64,000 nucleotides of DNA from Acinetobacter sp. A2 (lineage in GTDB: Bacteria > Pseudomonadota > Gammaproteobacteria > Pseudomonadales > Moraxellaceae). The notes beneath the pieces were generated by a model. That model did no database searches. It saw nothing but the letters and a program-made list of their open reading frames with translations, and was not told the origin of the DNA. Within the stretch, counting starts at the first letter, position 1; each line of letters opens with the position of its first letter. The translations under genes and the position numbers were made by a program. The stretch covers positions 62,001-126,000 of the forward strand of contig NZ_JAAZQX010000001.1 in the NCBI RefSeq assembly GCF_012371325.1, written 5' to 3'. Of the stretch, positions 9,393 through 19,719 are shown piece by piece.

Positions 9393-11012
9393 TTATTTGA
9401 CTACGCGCCAAACCGCCAAAAAGCTTGCCAAGACAATCAAAACAATAGACACATACCACGGTGCGATAATTGCAATGGATAGGAAAATGGCCATGATGCT
9501 GCCAAAAATCCAACTGCGTTTTTGCTGATGTTCCATTTGCAGGCGCATGCTTTGTAATTCATGCAATTGTTTAGAATGCCACGCTGACTGGTTTTTAAGA
9601 CCGTTTAAACTATCAATCATTAAACTTGGCAAGTCTTGTGCACCTAGCAACAGGTCAGGAATTTGCTGACCAATTTCTTTGACATTTTTGACAGGATTCA
9701 TATTGGCTTTAATCCAGTCGGTCAAAATTGGTTTTGCCAGTTTCCAAATGTCCAGTTCAGGGTATAAGTCGGTGCCTAAGCCCTCAACATGCACCAAGGT
9801 TTTAAGTAGCAGCATCAATTGCGGTGGAATTTCCAAATGGAAGCGACGAGCAATATCCATGACTTGAATCAGGATGCCTGCAAAGTCCAATTCGTGCATT
9901 GGTTTAGACACCATTGGCCCGACAGTACGGCGCATTTCACGGGCTAAGGCATCTTGATCTGTGCCTGGTGGAATCCAACCGGCCTGATGCACCACTTGAA
10001 TCAACTGCATGAAGTTGCTGTTCATGACGGCAAGTAGCATACGCGCTACAGTCATTTGGTCATGTTTAGACAACTCCCCCATAATGGCACAATCCAATGC
10101 AATAAAACGCGGATTGTTGGGGTTAATGGTTTCCACAAAGACGTTGCCTGGGTGCATGTCGGCATGGAAAAAGTTGTCACGAAACACTTGGGTAAAGAAA
10201 ATGGTCAGGCCTTTTTCTGCCAAATCGGCACGATCCATGCCCAAACGGTCAAAGGTTGCTGTGTCGGAAATTGGCACACCAGTAATGCGCTCTGCCACCA
10301 TGACATCTTTACTGTCCATATAGACTTCAGGCACGTACATCATGCTTGAGCCTGTAAAGTAGTGGCGCATGCGGCGAGTATTGTCTGCTTCTAAGGTCAA
10401 ATCCAGTTCATTAAGAATAATTTGACGATAGTCCTGAATAATTTCAGACAAATGCAAGGCACGTGCAGCTTCCAGACGTTTTTCCAGTGCAGCACCTAGC
10501 CATTCCAGAATTTCAAAATCTTGCAAAATTTGCTGACGAATATCGGGGCGGGTGACTTTTACCACCACTTCACGACCATCATGCAAAGCCGCTGTATGTA
10601 CTTGTGCGATGGATGCCGCTGCTAAAGGCTGCTCATCAAAACGAGCAAATAGGGTATTGATGTCTGCCTTGAGTGATTGCTGAATCCGCATTTGTGCCAC
10701 ATCAGAACCAAAAGGTTTGACACGGTCTTGCAGCAAGACCAACTGCTGTAAAACTTCAGGCGGAATCAGGTCACGACGAGTAGACAACAACTGACCAAGT
10801 TTAATAGCCAGGGGCCCCATTTCTTCTAGGGCTTCTTTGAGCTTAAGCGGGTTTTTACGCTCTTTACTTGACCATGCCGCAGGGTGCATGCGAATCAAAC
10901 TCAGCGCATGTCGAGCCTTTTCTGGTAGTTCTTCCGCAGGAAACAACGTGTCGAGTCTATAGTGCGCGGCAATGCGCCAAAGTTCGAGTAAACGTGAAAC
11001 GTGCGGAATCAT
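9393..11012 (-). CDS. ubiB: Ubiquinone biosynthesis accessory protein UbiB (ABC1/ADCK/COQ8 family)
   Basis: This 539-residue atypical kinase or ATPase is needed for ubiquinone formation. It shows the family KxGQ signature in IKLGQLLSTRRDLIP (about 70-85), the alanine-rich loop AAASIAQVHTA (about 131-141) that replaces a normal glycine loop, an HADMHPGNVF catalytic segment (near 285) and a metal-binding DCA. Two hydrophobic segments at the C-terminus (about 500-535) anchor it in the inner membrane, as in E. coli UbiB. It follows ubiJ by 13 bases, and UbiB, UbiJ and UbiE work together in the pathway. Confidence 0.96.
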   Translation of the reverse strand: MIPHVSRLLELWRIAAHYRLDTLFPAEELPEKARHALSLIRMHPAAWSSKERKNPLKLKEALEEMGPLAIKLGQLLSTRRDLIPPEVLQQLVLLQDRVKPFGSDVAQMRIQQSLKADINTLFARFDEQPLAAASIAQVHTAALHDGREVVVKVTRPDIRQQILQDFEILEWLGAALEKRLEAARALHLSEIIQDYRQIILNELDLTLEADNTRRMRHYFTGSSMMYVPEVYMDSKDVMVAERITGVPISDTATFDRLGMDRADLAEKGLTIFFTQVFRDNFFHADMHPGNVFVETINPNNPRFIALDCAIMGELSKHDQMTVARMLLAVMNSNFMQLIQVVHQAGWIPPGTDQDALAREMRRTVGPMVSKPMHELDFAGILIQVMDIARRFHLEIPPQLMLLLKTLVHVEGLGTDLYPELDIWKLAKPILTDWIKANMNPVKNVKEIGQQIPDLLLGAQDLPSLMIDSLNGLKNQSAWHSKQLHELQSMRLQMEHQQKRSWIFGSIMAIFLSIAIIAPWYVSIVLIVLASFLAVWRVVK

Positions 11013-11025
11013 AAAGACTTATTCC

Positions 11026-11721
11026 CTAGGGCTGAGTGGAGTTTGAAGTATCAGAAGCCGTTTCTGGCATTGCATCAAGCTGAGCCTGTAGCTGGTGAAT
11101 TTTGGCTTCAGCACGGTCTAAGTTTTGTTGGAAAATGCGAGTGTCTTGTTGCAAGTCATCCATTTGCCAGCGTGGGGCAAATAGACCACTGTCTTCTTTT
11201 AAGGCATCTTCAGCAAAAAATAAATGGCTGTGCAGGCTGCGTTTTAAATGTTTCGGTGCAAGCTGAATTTTACCAATTTCATGCGCCAATGCTGGGCCAA
11301 TCCAAGGGCTTAAATGCGCTGCCAAGTCAGGTTCGGCCTGTTGCATAATACGCTGAATATCTTGCAACAGATGATAGTCACCTTGCAGTGGAATATTGCC
11401 CACTTCATCTGATAGCAACAGTTTGAGCAATTGCACCACATTCTTCACATGCAGCGTTGCCGTGGCAGCACTGATATTTTCGGCTTGATCAAAAGGACGT
11501 TGTTCAAAAATAGATGCACGCTCACTGTGACCTGTTACAGTCGGTTCTAAACGGACTTTATTGTCGTCAAAAAACACATCTACCGAAAGTTGTGGTGAGT
11601 CGAGCACTACACGTAACATTTTGCCGTGCAGTTGGTTGAGCTGGATGCGAGTAATTGCATCCAAATCAATAATATGGTGAATGAGTCGTTCTACAGCACC
11701 AAGGGCAAGAATAGACCACAT
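11026..11721 (-). CDS. ubiJ: Ubiquinone biosynthesis accessory factor UbiJ (SCP2 domain)
   Basis: This 231-residue protein has an N-terminal SCP2-like lipid-binding domain (about 1-110) and a C-terminal coiled-coil-like tail (NLDRAEAKIHQLQAQLDAM, about 198-216). It is expected to bind hydrophobic ubiquinone intermediates and act with UbiK within the soluble Ubi complex. Sequence similarity within the family is low, so placement between ubiE and ubiB is the main support. The gaps are 11 and 13 bases. The start ATG has an AAGG about nine bases upstream. Confidence 0.88.
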   Translation of the reverse strand: MWSILALGAVERLIHHIIDLDAITRIQLNQLHGKMLRVVLDSPQLSVDVFFDDNKVRLEPTVTGHSERASIFEQRPFDQAENISAATATLHVKNVVQLLKLLLSDEVGNIPLQGDYHLLQDIQRIMQQAEPDLAAHLSPWIGPALAHEIGKIQLAPKHLKRSLHSHLFFAEDALKEDSGLFAPRWQMDDLQQDTRIFQQNLDRAEAKIHQLQAQLDAMPETASDTSNSTQP

Positions 11722-11732
11722 TGTGCGCCGCC

Positions 11733-12677
11733 TTAGAGTTTAAAACCACGGTGAACAGCAACAATACCACCCGTGAGGTTGTGGTAGTCACAGTTTTGGA
11801 AACCTGCTTGTTCCATCATACCTTTTAAGGTGCGTTGGTCTGGGTGCATACGAATAGACTCTGCTAAGTATTTATAGCTTTCAGAATCGTTCGCAACAAT
11901 TTTACCCATGATTGGCAGTGCAGTGAATGAATATAAGTCGTACAGCTTAGAGAATGGCTCAAAGACGGGTTTAGAGAATTCTAGAATTAATAAACGGCCA
12001 CCTGGCTTAAGTACACGGTACATTGCGGCTAAGGCTGCATCTTTATCGGTCACGTTGCGCAAACCAAAAGAAATCGTGAGCAAGTCAAAGCTGTTGTCTT
12101 CAAAAGGTTCTAAAGTTTCGGCATTGGCCAGTACAAAATCGACATTGGTACAACCTGCATCAATCAGACGGTCACGACCCACATTTAACATAGATTCGTT
12201 AATATCTGAGAGGACGACATGACCTGTAGAGCCAACTTCACGACTAAATACTTTGGCTAAGTCGCCTGTGCCACCTGCAATATCCAGTACACGCTGACCA
12301 CGGCGTACACCTGACATATTAATCGCAAAGCGCTTCCATAAACGGTGAATACCAAATGACATTAAGTCATTCATAATGTCGTATTTGCTGGCAACCGAAT
12401 GGAATACTTCTGCGACTTTTTGAGCTTTATCTTCACTGCTCACAGTTTGATAACCAAAGTGCGTGGTCGGGCCAACATTGCCTGTATTGGCACCACGTGG
12501 CAAATTATATTTTGGCACTGCACCTGTTACAGAAGTGTCCGTTAATTTTTGTTCTAAAGATTGTTGCTGACCTTGTGGAGCGCCTTGTGGTAGAGGCTCT
12601 GTTAAGAATGGACTCACTTTGTCTGTTGGTTGTGCCGACTCGGGAGTAGCGGTAGGCATTTGATTTTCATTCGACAT
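11733..12677 (-). CDS. ubiE: Demethylmenaquinone/ubiquinone C-methyltransferase UbiE with long N-terminal extension
   Basis: UbiE performs the SAM-dependent C-methylation of the ubiquinone (and menaquinone) ring. The SAM-binding motif [13 protein letters not shown] and the downstream [12 protein letters not shown] and [12 protein letters not shown] motifs identify it. The core begins with [15 protein letters not shown], so about 70 residues of Pro/Gln/Thr-rich sequence precede the usual E. coli start. Start choice: an upstream in-frame GTG (12684-12686) abuts AGGAG (12686-12690), whereas the ATG at 12675-12677 sits eight bases beyond it, so the ATG is preferred (314 residues). First gene of the ubiE-ubiJ-ubiB operon. 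Confidence 0.95.
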   Translation of the reverse strand: MSNENQMPTATPESAQPTDKVSPFLTEPLPQGAPQGQQQSLEQKLTDTSVTGAVPKYNLPRGANTGNVGPTTHFGYQTVSSEDKAQKVAEVFHSVASKYDIMNDLMSFGIHRLWKRFAINMSGVRRGQRVLDIAGGTGDLAKVFSREVGSTGHVVLSDINESMLNVGRDRLIDAGCTNVDFVLANAETLEPFEDNSFDLLTISFGLRNVTDKDAALAAMYRVLKPGGRLLILEFSKPVFEPFSKLYDLYSFTALPIMGKIVANDSESYKYLAESIRMHPDQRTLKGMMEQAGFQNCDYHNLTGGIVAVHRGFKL

Positions 12678-12896
12678 TGGAGTCACTCCTCAGATAAAAA
12701 GGCTTAAGGCTGCAGTGTATGCATGATGACAGATTCTAAGCACTTGTACAGTAATCATCATGCAATTGTTATGAATAATATACAGAAAAAATCAAATAGT
12801 GCGCTAGCCATACGCGGAATTGTTGGCTATTTCACAGAATAAGCAATCCTCTGCTTGAGCTGACAGATGGCTTAAAGATCAACTGAGTAAACATGC

Positions 12897-13616
12897 CTAT
12901 GATTGAAAGGGATGTAAGTCACCTGCATGGACTTTGGCAATAATCTCGCGCTCAGTCGCCGTGAATTGTTTCACAAACTTTTCAGCAGATTTGAGCGGTT
13001 TCATGGCTAAGAAACCATCTTGCATAAATTCATACATGATTTGAAAACTGTATTTTTGAGCTGCACCTTTACACATTTTAAATGCGGTATACACCACAAA
13101 AGAGCGCATGTATTTATCTAGATTTTTACCCAGCTCATCGAGCATGGTTAATTGTTTTAAGCGAGCTTCGCCTTGATCGAGCTTTAAATAAGTCAACCGC
13201 ATCATTTCATCATTTAAGGGCATATTTTCAGGATAGTCCTGTAGCAACTGCGCTGCGACTTGCTCATCAAGCTGTACCGCAAGAATGGCTAGACTCACAC
13301 CAGATGTACCAGTTTTAATTGCATTTTCAGGAATGATTTTTTCAGCCTTATGTGCATATTTGAGCAGTCGTGCAATTTGACCTGCCAAAGCGTCAAAATC
13401 GGGGCCGCCGTATAAACGGTTTAAAAAGTAGTCTGCCATTAATACATTCTGTTTTTCTGCAAACTGCTGGGCGTGAGTACGCTGCATACGCTGTTTTTGC
13501 CATGCTTGCACATCTTGTAAGCGTTGAAATAAAACAGGATTTTTATGATATTTAAATTGATAATACAGTTCTAACAGCTCATCTAAAGCAGCAAGTTTAG
13601 ACATAGGATGTCTCAT
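12897..13616 (-). CDS. FFLEELY-motif-like conserved protein
   Basis: This soluble, helix-rich protein of 239 residues (or 235 from the ATG at 13604) has a motif near residue 65, YFLNRLYGGPDF. It resembles the FFLEELYGP signature of a family of uncharacterised proteins known in Pseudomonas and Acinetobacter. No catalytic motif, signal peptide or membrane segment is evident. It is transcribed away from pap, with 176 bases between the two starts, which leaves room for divergent promoters. Function is unknown. Neither possible start has a clear ribosome site. Confidence 0.7.
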   Translation of the reverse strand: MRHPMSKLAALDELLELYYQFKYHKNPVLFQRLQDVQAWQKQRMQRTHAQQFAEKQNVLMADYFLNRLYGGPDFDALAGQIARLLKYAHKAEKIIPENAIKTGTSGVSLAILAVQLDEQVAAQLLQDYPENMPLNDEMMRLTYLKLDQGEARLKQLTMLDELGKNLDKYMRSFVVYTAFKMCKGAAQKYSFQIMYEFMQDGFLAMKPLKSAEKFVKQFTATEREIIAKVHAGDLHPFQS

Positions 13617-13792
13617 TATTGTCTTGAATAGGCAAATCTTAAAGTGAGTTCGACTTCGGAGCTATGACAAATTACACACAATTCAGAAAGCAACGGGTCA
13701 GTGTGTTGAATTTATAAACAAAAACCTGATAAAAACTGTTAAAAAATGAGTCGATATTCGTATACTGATGAAATAACACAAGAACAGAGCAG

Positions 13793-15214
13793 ATGATGTC
13801 AAAAGCAAATACTGAATTTAAACTCATGGAAGAAGAACAACTTTCAGTCGAGCTGATTGAAGCACAATATGCCTTAAAAAATACCAAAGGTGAAAAGAAC
13901 GCCAAAAGTTTGCTGATTTTGGTGAGCGGTATTGAATTGGCGGGTAAAGGTGAGTCGGTTAAACAATTAAGAGAATGGGTTGATCCACGTTATTTGCGTG
14001 TAAAAGCCGATGCACCACATCCGTTTAATCCGAAACAGGCACTGTGGCAGCCTTATGCACGTTTTATCCCTGCCGAAGGTCAAATTATGGTGATGTTTGG
14101 TAATTGGTACAGCGACTTGTTAAGTACCGCTATGCATGTGTCTAAGCAAATTGATGACACCATGTTCGACAACTATGTTGAGAAAATGCGGGCCTTTGAA
14201 GAAGATTTAAAAAATAACCATGTTGATGTGATTAAAATTTGGTTTGATCTGTCTTGGAAATCTTTGCAAAAACGCTTGGATGATATGGAGCCGAGCGAAG
14301 TGCATTGGCACAAATTACATGGCTTGGACTGGCGTAATAAAAAGCAATATGACAGCTTACAAAAACTGCGTCAGCGTTTTACTGACGACTGGATCATGAT
14401 TGATTGTGAAGATGAAACCATACGTGATCAGCAGTTTGCACAACATATTTTACGTGCACTGAAACATTGTCCTACACATCCGACTAGCTCTGGCATTACT
14501 TGGCAGCCTGCAGAAATTCCTGAAGTTTTATTGAATCCTGTATCTGAGGCGGTGGCAGATGATGAATATAAAGCTGAATTAAAAAAACTCACGAAAAAAG
14601 TGGCAGATGCACTGCGTTTTGATAATCGTAACGTCAGTATTGTATTTGAAGGGATGGATGCCGCAGGCAAGGGCGGTGCCATTAAACGCATTGTGAAAAA
14701 ACTGGATCCGCGCGAATACGAAATTTATACCATTAGTGCGCCAGAAGCCTTTGAAATCAGTCGCCCGTATTTATGGCGTTTCTGGACGAAAATTCTGCCT
14801 GAAGAGAAAATTAATATTTTTGATCGTTCTTGGTATGGGCGTGTTTTGGTCGAGCGGGTGGAAGGTTTGATCAGTCCACTGGAGTGGCAACGTGCCTATG
14901 ATGAAATTAACCGTTTTGAAAAAGATTTGAATGATCATCAAACGGTGGTGATTAAGTTTTGGCTGGCGATTGATAAAGACGAACAAGAACAGCGTTTTAA
15001 GGCGCGTCAAGAAACTGCACACAAACGCTTTAAAATTACCGATGAAGACTGGCGCAACCGTGGTCGTTGGGATGACTATTTGGTGGCTGCGGCAGATATG
15101 CTGCAACGCACCAGTACGGAATATGCACCGTGGTACGTTATTCCAAGCAATGACAAAAATGCAGCTCGTCTAGAAATTTTAAGAACCATTTTAAAACAAC
15201 TCAAGGCAGATTAA
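13793..15214 (+). CDS. pap: Polyphosphate:AMP phosphotransferase (two-domain PPK2)
   Basis: This 473-residue protein contains two tandem PPK2 kinase domains, each with its own Walker A: GIELAGKGES near residue 44 and GMDAAGKGGA near 287. Each half has a PPK2 lid segment; the second (FDRSWYGRVLVERVEG, about 342-357) keeps the catalytic Asp-Arg pattern, while the first (MFGNWYSDLL) is diverged. This is the architecture of the AMP-phosphorylating class II PPK2 enzymes. The enzyme characterised in Acinetobacter johnsonii has the same plan. It converts AMP to ADP with inorganic polyphosphate as donor. By family knowledge the C-terminal domain is the active one. Start codon 13793 or 13796 (tandem ATGs). 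Confidence 0.92.
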   Translation: MMSKANTEFKLMEEEQLSVELIEAQYALKNTKGEKNAKSLLILVSGIELAGKGESVKQLREWVDPRYLRVKADAPHPFNPKQALWQPYARFIPAEGQIMVMFGNWYSDLLSTAMHVSKQIDDTMFDNYVEKMRAFEEDLKNNHVDVIKIWFDLSWKSLQKRLDDMEPSEVHWHKLHGLDWRNKKQYDSLQKLRQRFTDDWIMIDCEDETIRDQQFAQHILRALKHCPTHPTSSGITWQPAEIPEVLLNPVSEAVADDEYKAELKKLTKKVADALRFDNRNVSIVFEGMDAAGKGGAIKRIVKKLDPREYEIYTISAPEAFEISRPYLWRFWTKILPEEKINIFDRSWYGRVLVERVEGLISPLEWQRAYDEINRFEKDLNDHQTVVIKFWLAIDKDEQEQRFKARQETAHKRFKITDEDWRNRGRWDDYLVAAADMLQRTSTEYAPWYVIPSNDKNAARLEILRTILKQLKAD

Positions 15215-15277
15215 TCTGCCTTGGCGTGAATGTTCGTATGAATGTTTAAACGAAGTTAAAATTAGTTTTAGAACTAT

Positions 15278-15787
15278 TTAAGCATTCATGACTTTGGCTT
15301 GTTTGAGCTGAATGCTTTTGGCTAGTTTGTAGCTTTCTTCAACATGGGTTTCGGCAATTTTTTTCATAATAAAATAACCCAAACCTGCCGCCACCATCTG
15401 TCCGCCCAGTGGAATAAACTTGGTAACTTGTTTGGTGATGTACTTGGCTGCAACATTATTCAGGGATTTTTTCACTGCGGTACGCGCCACGACCAAACCT
15501 GAAAATTCAACGCCACGTTTACGCAATTCGCTCCAGTGCACTTTTCGGGTTTCTGGGTCGTAAACACTGACTTGTTCAGGTGATAATCCAAAGCGTGCAT
15601 TAATTTCGGGAATTAATTGCGACAAGATGCCAACGTCAATCACGACATCTAAAAAAGGAACTGGAATCACGGCTGCGCCTGCAGAAAAATAGGCACGTTT
15701 TTTGACCAGTTCTAGGCATTCTGCACGAATCATTTCCAAATCTAAGCTTGGATCAATCGAATCTGGGACGGTATCTCTTTTTATCAT
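15278..15787 (-). CDS. DUF697 / YcjF-like membrane-associated protein
   Basis: This 169-residue protein has a hydrophobic segment AAVIPVPFLDVVIDVGIL (about 39-56) and a second one (PLGGQMVAAGLGYFIM, about 126-141). They frame the helical region typical of DUF697 proteins, which accompany GTPase-like or stress proteins elsewhere. No GTPase domain is present here. It is convergent with pap and divergent from recC. ATG start at 15787. The role is unknown; association with the inner membrane is likely. Confidence 0.7.
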   Translation of the reverse strand: MIKRDTVPDSIDPSLDLEMIRAECLELVKKRAYFSAGAAVIPVPFLDVVIDVGILSQLIPEINARFGLSPEQVSVYDPETRKVHWSELRKRGVEFSGLVVARTAVKKSLNNVAAKYITKQVTKFIPLGGQMVAAGLGYFIMKKIAETHVEESYKLAKSIQLKQAKVMNA

Positions 15788-15990
15788 ATATATAACTCTA
15801 AAATGGCACCTAATGTTTTGCTATTTGCTATCATTAAGCTACTTTATTCAAAGCATTTTTTGAATCAAGTCATGAATGAAAATATGCTTTTAAGGTGGCA
15901 TAGCGTGTTGTGAAAGTATAGTAAATAATCTTTATTCTTTTGTTGTATTTAGCATTTTATTCATTTTTAAAAAATAAGGAATAAGTATTT

Positions 15991-18900
15991 ATGGCGATTC
16001 ATGTCATACAAAGTCAGCGTATAGAAGTTTTGCTTGAAAAGATGCTGAACAGCATACGTCAGCCGACATTGAATCCCTTACAGGTACTTAAAACCCAGCA
16101 TTTTATTGTGCCTTCGGTTGCTGTAGCAACGTGGCTGACTGAAAAGATTGCTGAACAACAGGGCATTAGTGCCAATACTCAGTTTCATCATCGTATTCGG
16201 GCGTTTCAGTGGGCAGCTTATCAGGCAGTATTGGAAGATAAAGACCGTGTAAGGCAGGCGAATATTCCGCGTATTGTGATGCAGTGGCGTGTGTTCTATG
16301 ACTTACAGCCTTGGATTCAATATGAACAGAATCCATTAGAAACTGAGCATGCTTTATACCGTTTAATTCAGCGAATTTATGACAGTGCAGCATCACTACA
16401 GTCTGACTCAGAGCGGCAGCTAAAAAAACAAAATATGCTGTACTGGGTGGCAGACAAAGTGTCGCGCTTGTTCAGTAACTACATGGCTTATCGTGGCTTT
16501 TGCCAAAAAGGCTGTGCAGGAACCTGCCAATGTCAAAGTAATTGGTTGTCGATTTGGGGGCAGCAGCAACATCTGGATTTAAAGCAACAGATTTACGTCC
16601 CTAAAAGCTTTGATACTGAAGAAGAGAAACAGTCGGCCTTAGCGCTTGCAGTATTTACGCAGGAGCAGGCCGAAGAATTAGAACAGTGGCAAAGCTGGTT
16701 GTGGTCGCATATTTTTCATGCCGATTTTGAAAATATGCAGGAGATTGATCGGCAATTTTGGCAGGCCTTGGGCACGCCTGAAAACCCAAATTCTTGTATC
16801 AAGAAGCTTCCTCAGCAACTGGTGATTTTTACTGTATTGGATTTGCCGCCGAGCCAGTTATATTTTATGCGCCGTTTAGCGCAGTATATGGATATTTTTA
16901 TTCTGCATTACAACCCATCGCAAGAATACTGGGCCGATATGGTCGATCCAAAATGGAAGTTACGGGTCGATGCACGTATTAAAGACCGCTTTGTTCGTGA
17001 GATGGAAAAACAGAACAAGACCGTGAGCGATGAGGACATTGCAGCGTATATTGAAAAATATAATGGGCATTTTAATGCCGATATGCGTGAATCACACCAT
17101 CCGCTGCTGACACGATTTGGCAAACAGGCACGGGACCATTTTTCATTGCTTTCGGTTTTGTCGAGTGGTGAGGAAGGCGAATGGGTGGATGAGTTCCCTG
17201 AACAATATCCTCAACATTTATTGGGCAAAATTCAGTCCGATGTATTGAATTTAGAAGTGCCTGCAGCACAGTCGTATTGCTTAGACCCTGAAGATGATTC
17301 CATCGAAATTCATGTTTGTCATTCGAGTTTGCGTCAGCTGGAAGTTCTAAAAGATCGTTTAATTGCATGGCTAGGCCAAGATGATAGCCGTCAAGCCAGT
17401 GATATTTTGGTGCTTAGTCCGAAACTGAAAGAACAAGAGTCTTTAATTCGGAGTGTCTTTGCTGCACCGCCAAGTGAGCGCGATTTATATCAGAAAGGGC
17501 AGCAAAAAGGCCAACAGAGTCAAGCGGGACTCGCACATCAACTCAGTCAAGACAGTGTGTATTTGCCCATTCAAATAGCAGGGATTAGCTCCCTAGACAT
17601 TCACAATGCTTGGCGTGCAGTCACTGGGCGGATCACTTTGGTTCAGGGACGCTTTAGTTTTGAAGAGTTTAGTGACTGGCTCAGTTTGGCCGCCACGCAG
17701 CAGCGTTATGCGTTGAACTTAAATCATATTGAACGCATGAATGCGCTATTGTCTGAAGCGGGGTTTAAGCGAGGTTTAGATGCAGAACATTTGAGCCGTA
17801 GTTTGAGCGCAGGTGATCAGGATTACAGATTTACCCTCAAATTTGCTTTAGACCGTTTGGCTTTAGGGGTAGCCGTCCCTGAACATTGTGTGGTTAATCA
17901 GACCTTAAGTTATGCCGATGTACAGCCCGATGATTTTGAGCTGGTCTTTAAACTTGTACAAATTTATCAAGATTTTGCAGTACGCCGTGACTGGTTAATT
18001 CAACATGAATTGGGTCAGTCACAAACGGTAGAGTTCTGGCTGAAACAACTGATGCAAGATGTCAGTGAATTTCAGGATGCAGGTGTAGATGTACTGGCCT
18101 CGGTCTTTAGTTTGGTGCAAAAGCATGACCGTATGCTGACTTTGGCCAGTTATTTTGATGAGCAATCGGGACATGACATCCGTCATTTAAGCTTACCCTT
18201 AGACTATATTTTGCAAGAAATAACAGCGCAGCTTGAAACACAACTCGAGCAAGCCAGTCCATCGGGGGCGATTACTTTTAGTCAAATTGGTGCGATACGC
18301 CCACTGCCTTATAAACTGATTGTGATGTTGAATTTGGACAATGGTGTATTTCCAAGTCGTGATCAGCAACTGCCTTTTGATTTGATGCAGTTGTTGAAGC
18401 CTCAGCTTGGAGATCGTTCACGGCTAGATGATGATCAAGGCGCTTTTTTAGACAGTGTTTTGCTGGCTCAGGACAGTGTTTGGCTGTTCTATAACGGCTT
18501 TGATGTGAGCGATGGCGAGGTGCGTGATCCCTCTGTGGTGGTACAGGAATTTGTACAGCATCTGGCTTTTATTGTGAAACATCCCGAAGGTGAAGTTTCT
18601 AAAAATATCAAAGTGCAAGGTGTTGATATTCCAGTGCAGTTGCTGCCAATTTATCACTTGCATAGCTTACAGCCTTTCGATCAGCAGCGTTTTGCCGAAA
18701 GCCGTGAAATTCGCTTTAAAGACCAGTGGTATCGGGTGGCCAAACAAATGCAGCAGGGTACTACACCGCGTGAAGCATGGTTTTGTGAATATCCATCATT
18801 GCCACAAGATGTGGTGGTGCTAGACAGTACGCAGTGGATTAAAGATGTTTGTTTCCCTGCCCGTGCCTATTTAAAAGCCATTGGTGTGAATAATCTAAAG

Positions 18901-19719
18901 TCAGATACAGCTGCGCTCAATCAAGAACCGTTGATTTTAAATGGTTTGGAAAAATACGCTGTGCGAGACTTTTTACTTAAGTACGGCACACAAGAAGCAA
19001 AAAGTTTATTGCAAGATACTTTGCCTGTAGGCAAAACCCTGAATGCCACCTTTAAAACTGGGGTGCAGGAGCAGCAATATTTACGTGATGTTTTAATGCA
19101 ATATGCAGAACAAGAAACCTTGACCACTCAGCAGGTCTGGAAAATGACTCCGCAAGTGCACATCCGCATTCAGGTACCTGCAACGACAACCACCCGTTGG
19201 TGTAACGTGGTCGCTTCACGGGCAACGCCACAGCGCTATGCACATGTTTGGTTGGAATATTTGTTGTGGGTAGCATATCAAAATACTGCGCAGCAGGACT
19301 TGGAACGGATCGTGGTCTGTAAAGATGATGTGATCCATTTTGCTGGGGTGAATGCCGCACAGGCACAAGATTATTTAGCGATGTGGATGGAGTTTTGGGC
19401 ACAGGCACAGCAATATCCTGTGTTGTTGCCTGCTGCTTTGGTTTTAAAAATGAATAATAAAAAAGAATTTGAAATTGAGTGGGATGAAACAGACTCCGAA
19501 CAGGTTTTGAATATGGACAGCTTTGCAAAACATTGGCAGGGCGGAGCTTGGGGGGGCTTTATTGATGAAAGTGAGAAAAATCACCCTGACTGGGCCTTTA
19601 TTTTTCAAGACAGTGAAACGGAGCCATTGTTGATTCAGGCATTTCAGCAGCATAGCTATCGGTTGTATCAGCCTATTACCCAACAGCGCCAAATTGCGAA
19701 TCAGGGAGAGTCAGCATGA
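15991..19719 (+). CDS. recC: Exodeoxyribonuclease V subunit gamma (RecC)
   Basis: This 1242-residue protein is the Chi-scanning subunit of RecBCD. The N-terminus (VIQSQRIEVLLEKM) and FIVPSVAVATWL near residue 37 correspond to the degenerate helicase domain 1A, where a Walker motif is lost. The segment LVILVxPSQ-like (QLVIFTVLDLPPSQLYFM) and the C-terminal defunct nuclease fold are family-typical. RecC splits the duplex and holds the 3' strand during double-strand-break processing. It is first in recC-recB-recD and overlaps recB by four bases (ATGA). AAGGA lies ten bases before the ATG. The 203 bases upstream separate it from the DUF697 gene. Confidence 0.95.
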   Translation: MAIHVIQSQRIEVLLEKMLNSIRQPTLNPLQVLKTQHFIVPSVAVATWLTEKIAEQQGISANTQFHHRIRAFQWAAYQAVLEDKDRVRQANIPRIVMQWRVFYDLQPWIQYEQNPLETEHALYRLIQRIYDSAASLQSDSERQLKKQNMLYWVADKVSRLFSNYMAYRGFCQKGCAGTCQCQSNWLSIWGQQQHLDLKQQIYVPKSFDTEEEKQSALALAVFTQEQAEELEQWQSWLWSHIFHADFENMQEIDRQFWQALGTPENPNSCIKKLPQQLVIFTVLDLPPSQLYFMRRLAQYMDIFILHYNPSQEYWADMVDPKWKLRVDARIKDRFVREMEKQNKTVSDEDIAAYIEKYNGHFNADMRESHHPLLTRFGKQARDHFSLLSVLSSGEEGEWVDEFPEQYPQHLLGKIQSDVLNLEVPAAQSYCLDPEDDSIEIHVCHSSLRQLEVLKDRLIAWLGQDDSRQASDILVLSPKLKEQESLIRSVFAAPPSERDLYQKGQQKGQQSQAGLAHQLSQDSVYLPIQIAGISSLDIHNAWRAVTGRITLVQGRFSFEEFSDWLSLAATQQRYALNLNHIERMNALLSEAGFKRGLDAEHLSRSLSAGDQDYRFTLKFALDRLALGVAVPEHCVVNQTLSYADVQPDDFELVFKLVQIYQDFAVRRDWLIQHELGQSQTVEFWLKQLMQDVSEFQDAGVDVLASVFSLVQKHDRMLTLASYFDEQSGHDIRHLSLPLDYILQEITAQLETQLEQASPSGAITFSQIGAIRPLPYKLIVMLNLDNGVFPSRDQQLPFDLMQLLKPQLGDRSRLDDDQGAFLDSVLLAQDSVWLFYNGFDVSDGEVRDPSVVVQEFVQHLAFIVKHPEGEVSKNIKVQGVDIPVQLLPIYHLHSLQPFDQQRFAESREIRFKDQWYRVAKQMQQGTTPREAWFCEYPSLPQDVVVLDSTQWIKDVCFPARAYLKAIGVNNLKSDTAALNQEPLILNGLEKYAVRDFLLKYGTQEAKSLLQDTLPVGKTLNATFKTGVQEQQYLRDVLMQYAEQETLTTQQVWKMTPQVHIRIQVPATTTTRWCNVVASRATPQRYAHVWLEYLLWVAYQNTAQQDLERIVVCKDDVIHFAGVNAAQAQDYLAMWMEFWAQAQQYPVLLPAALVLKMNNKKEFEIEWDETDSEQVLNMDSFAKHWQGGAWGGFIDESEKNHPDWAFIFQDSETEPLLIQAFQQHSYRLYQPITQQRQIANQGESA

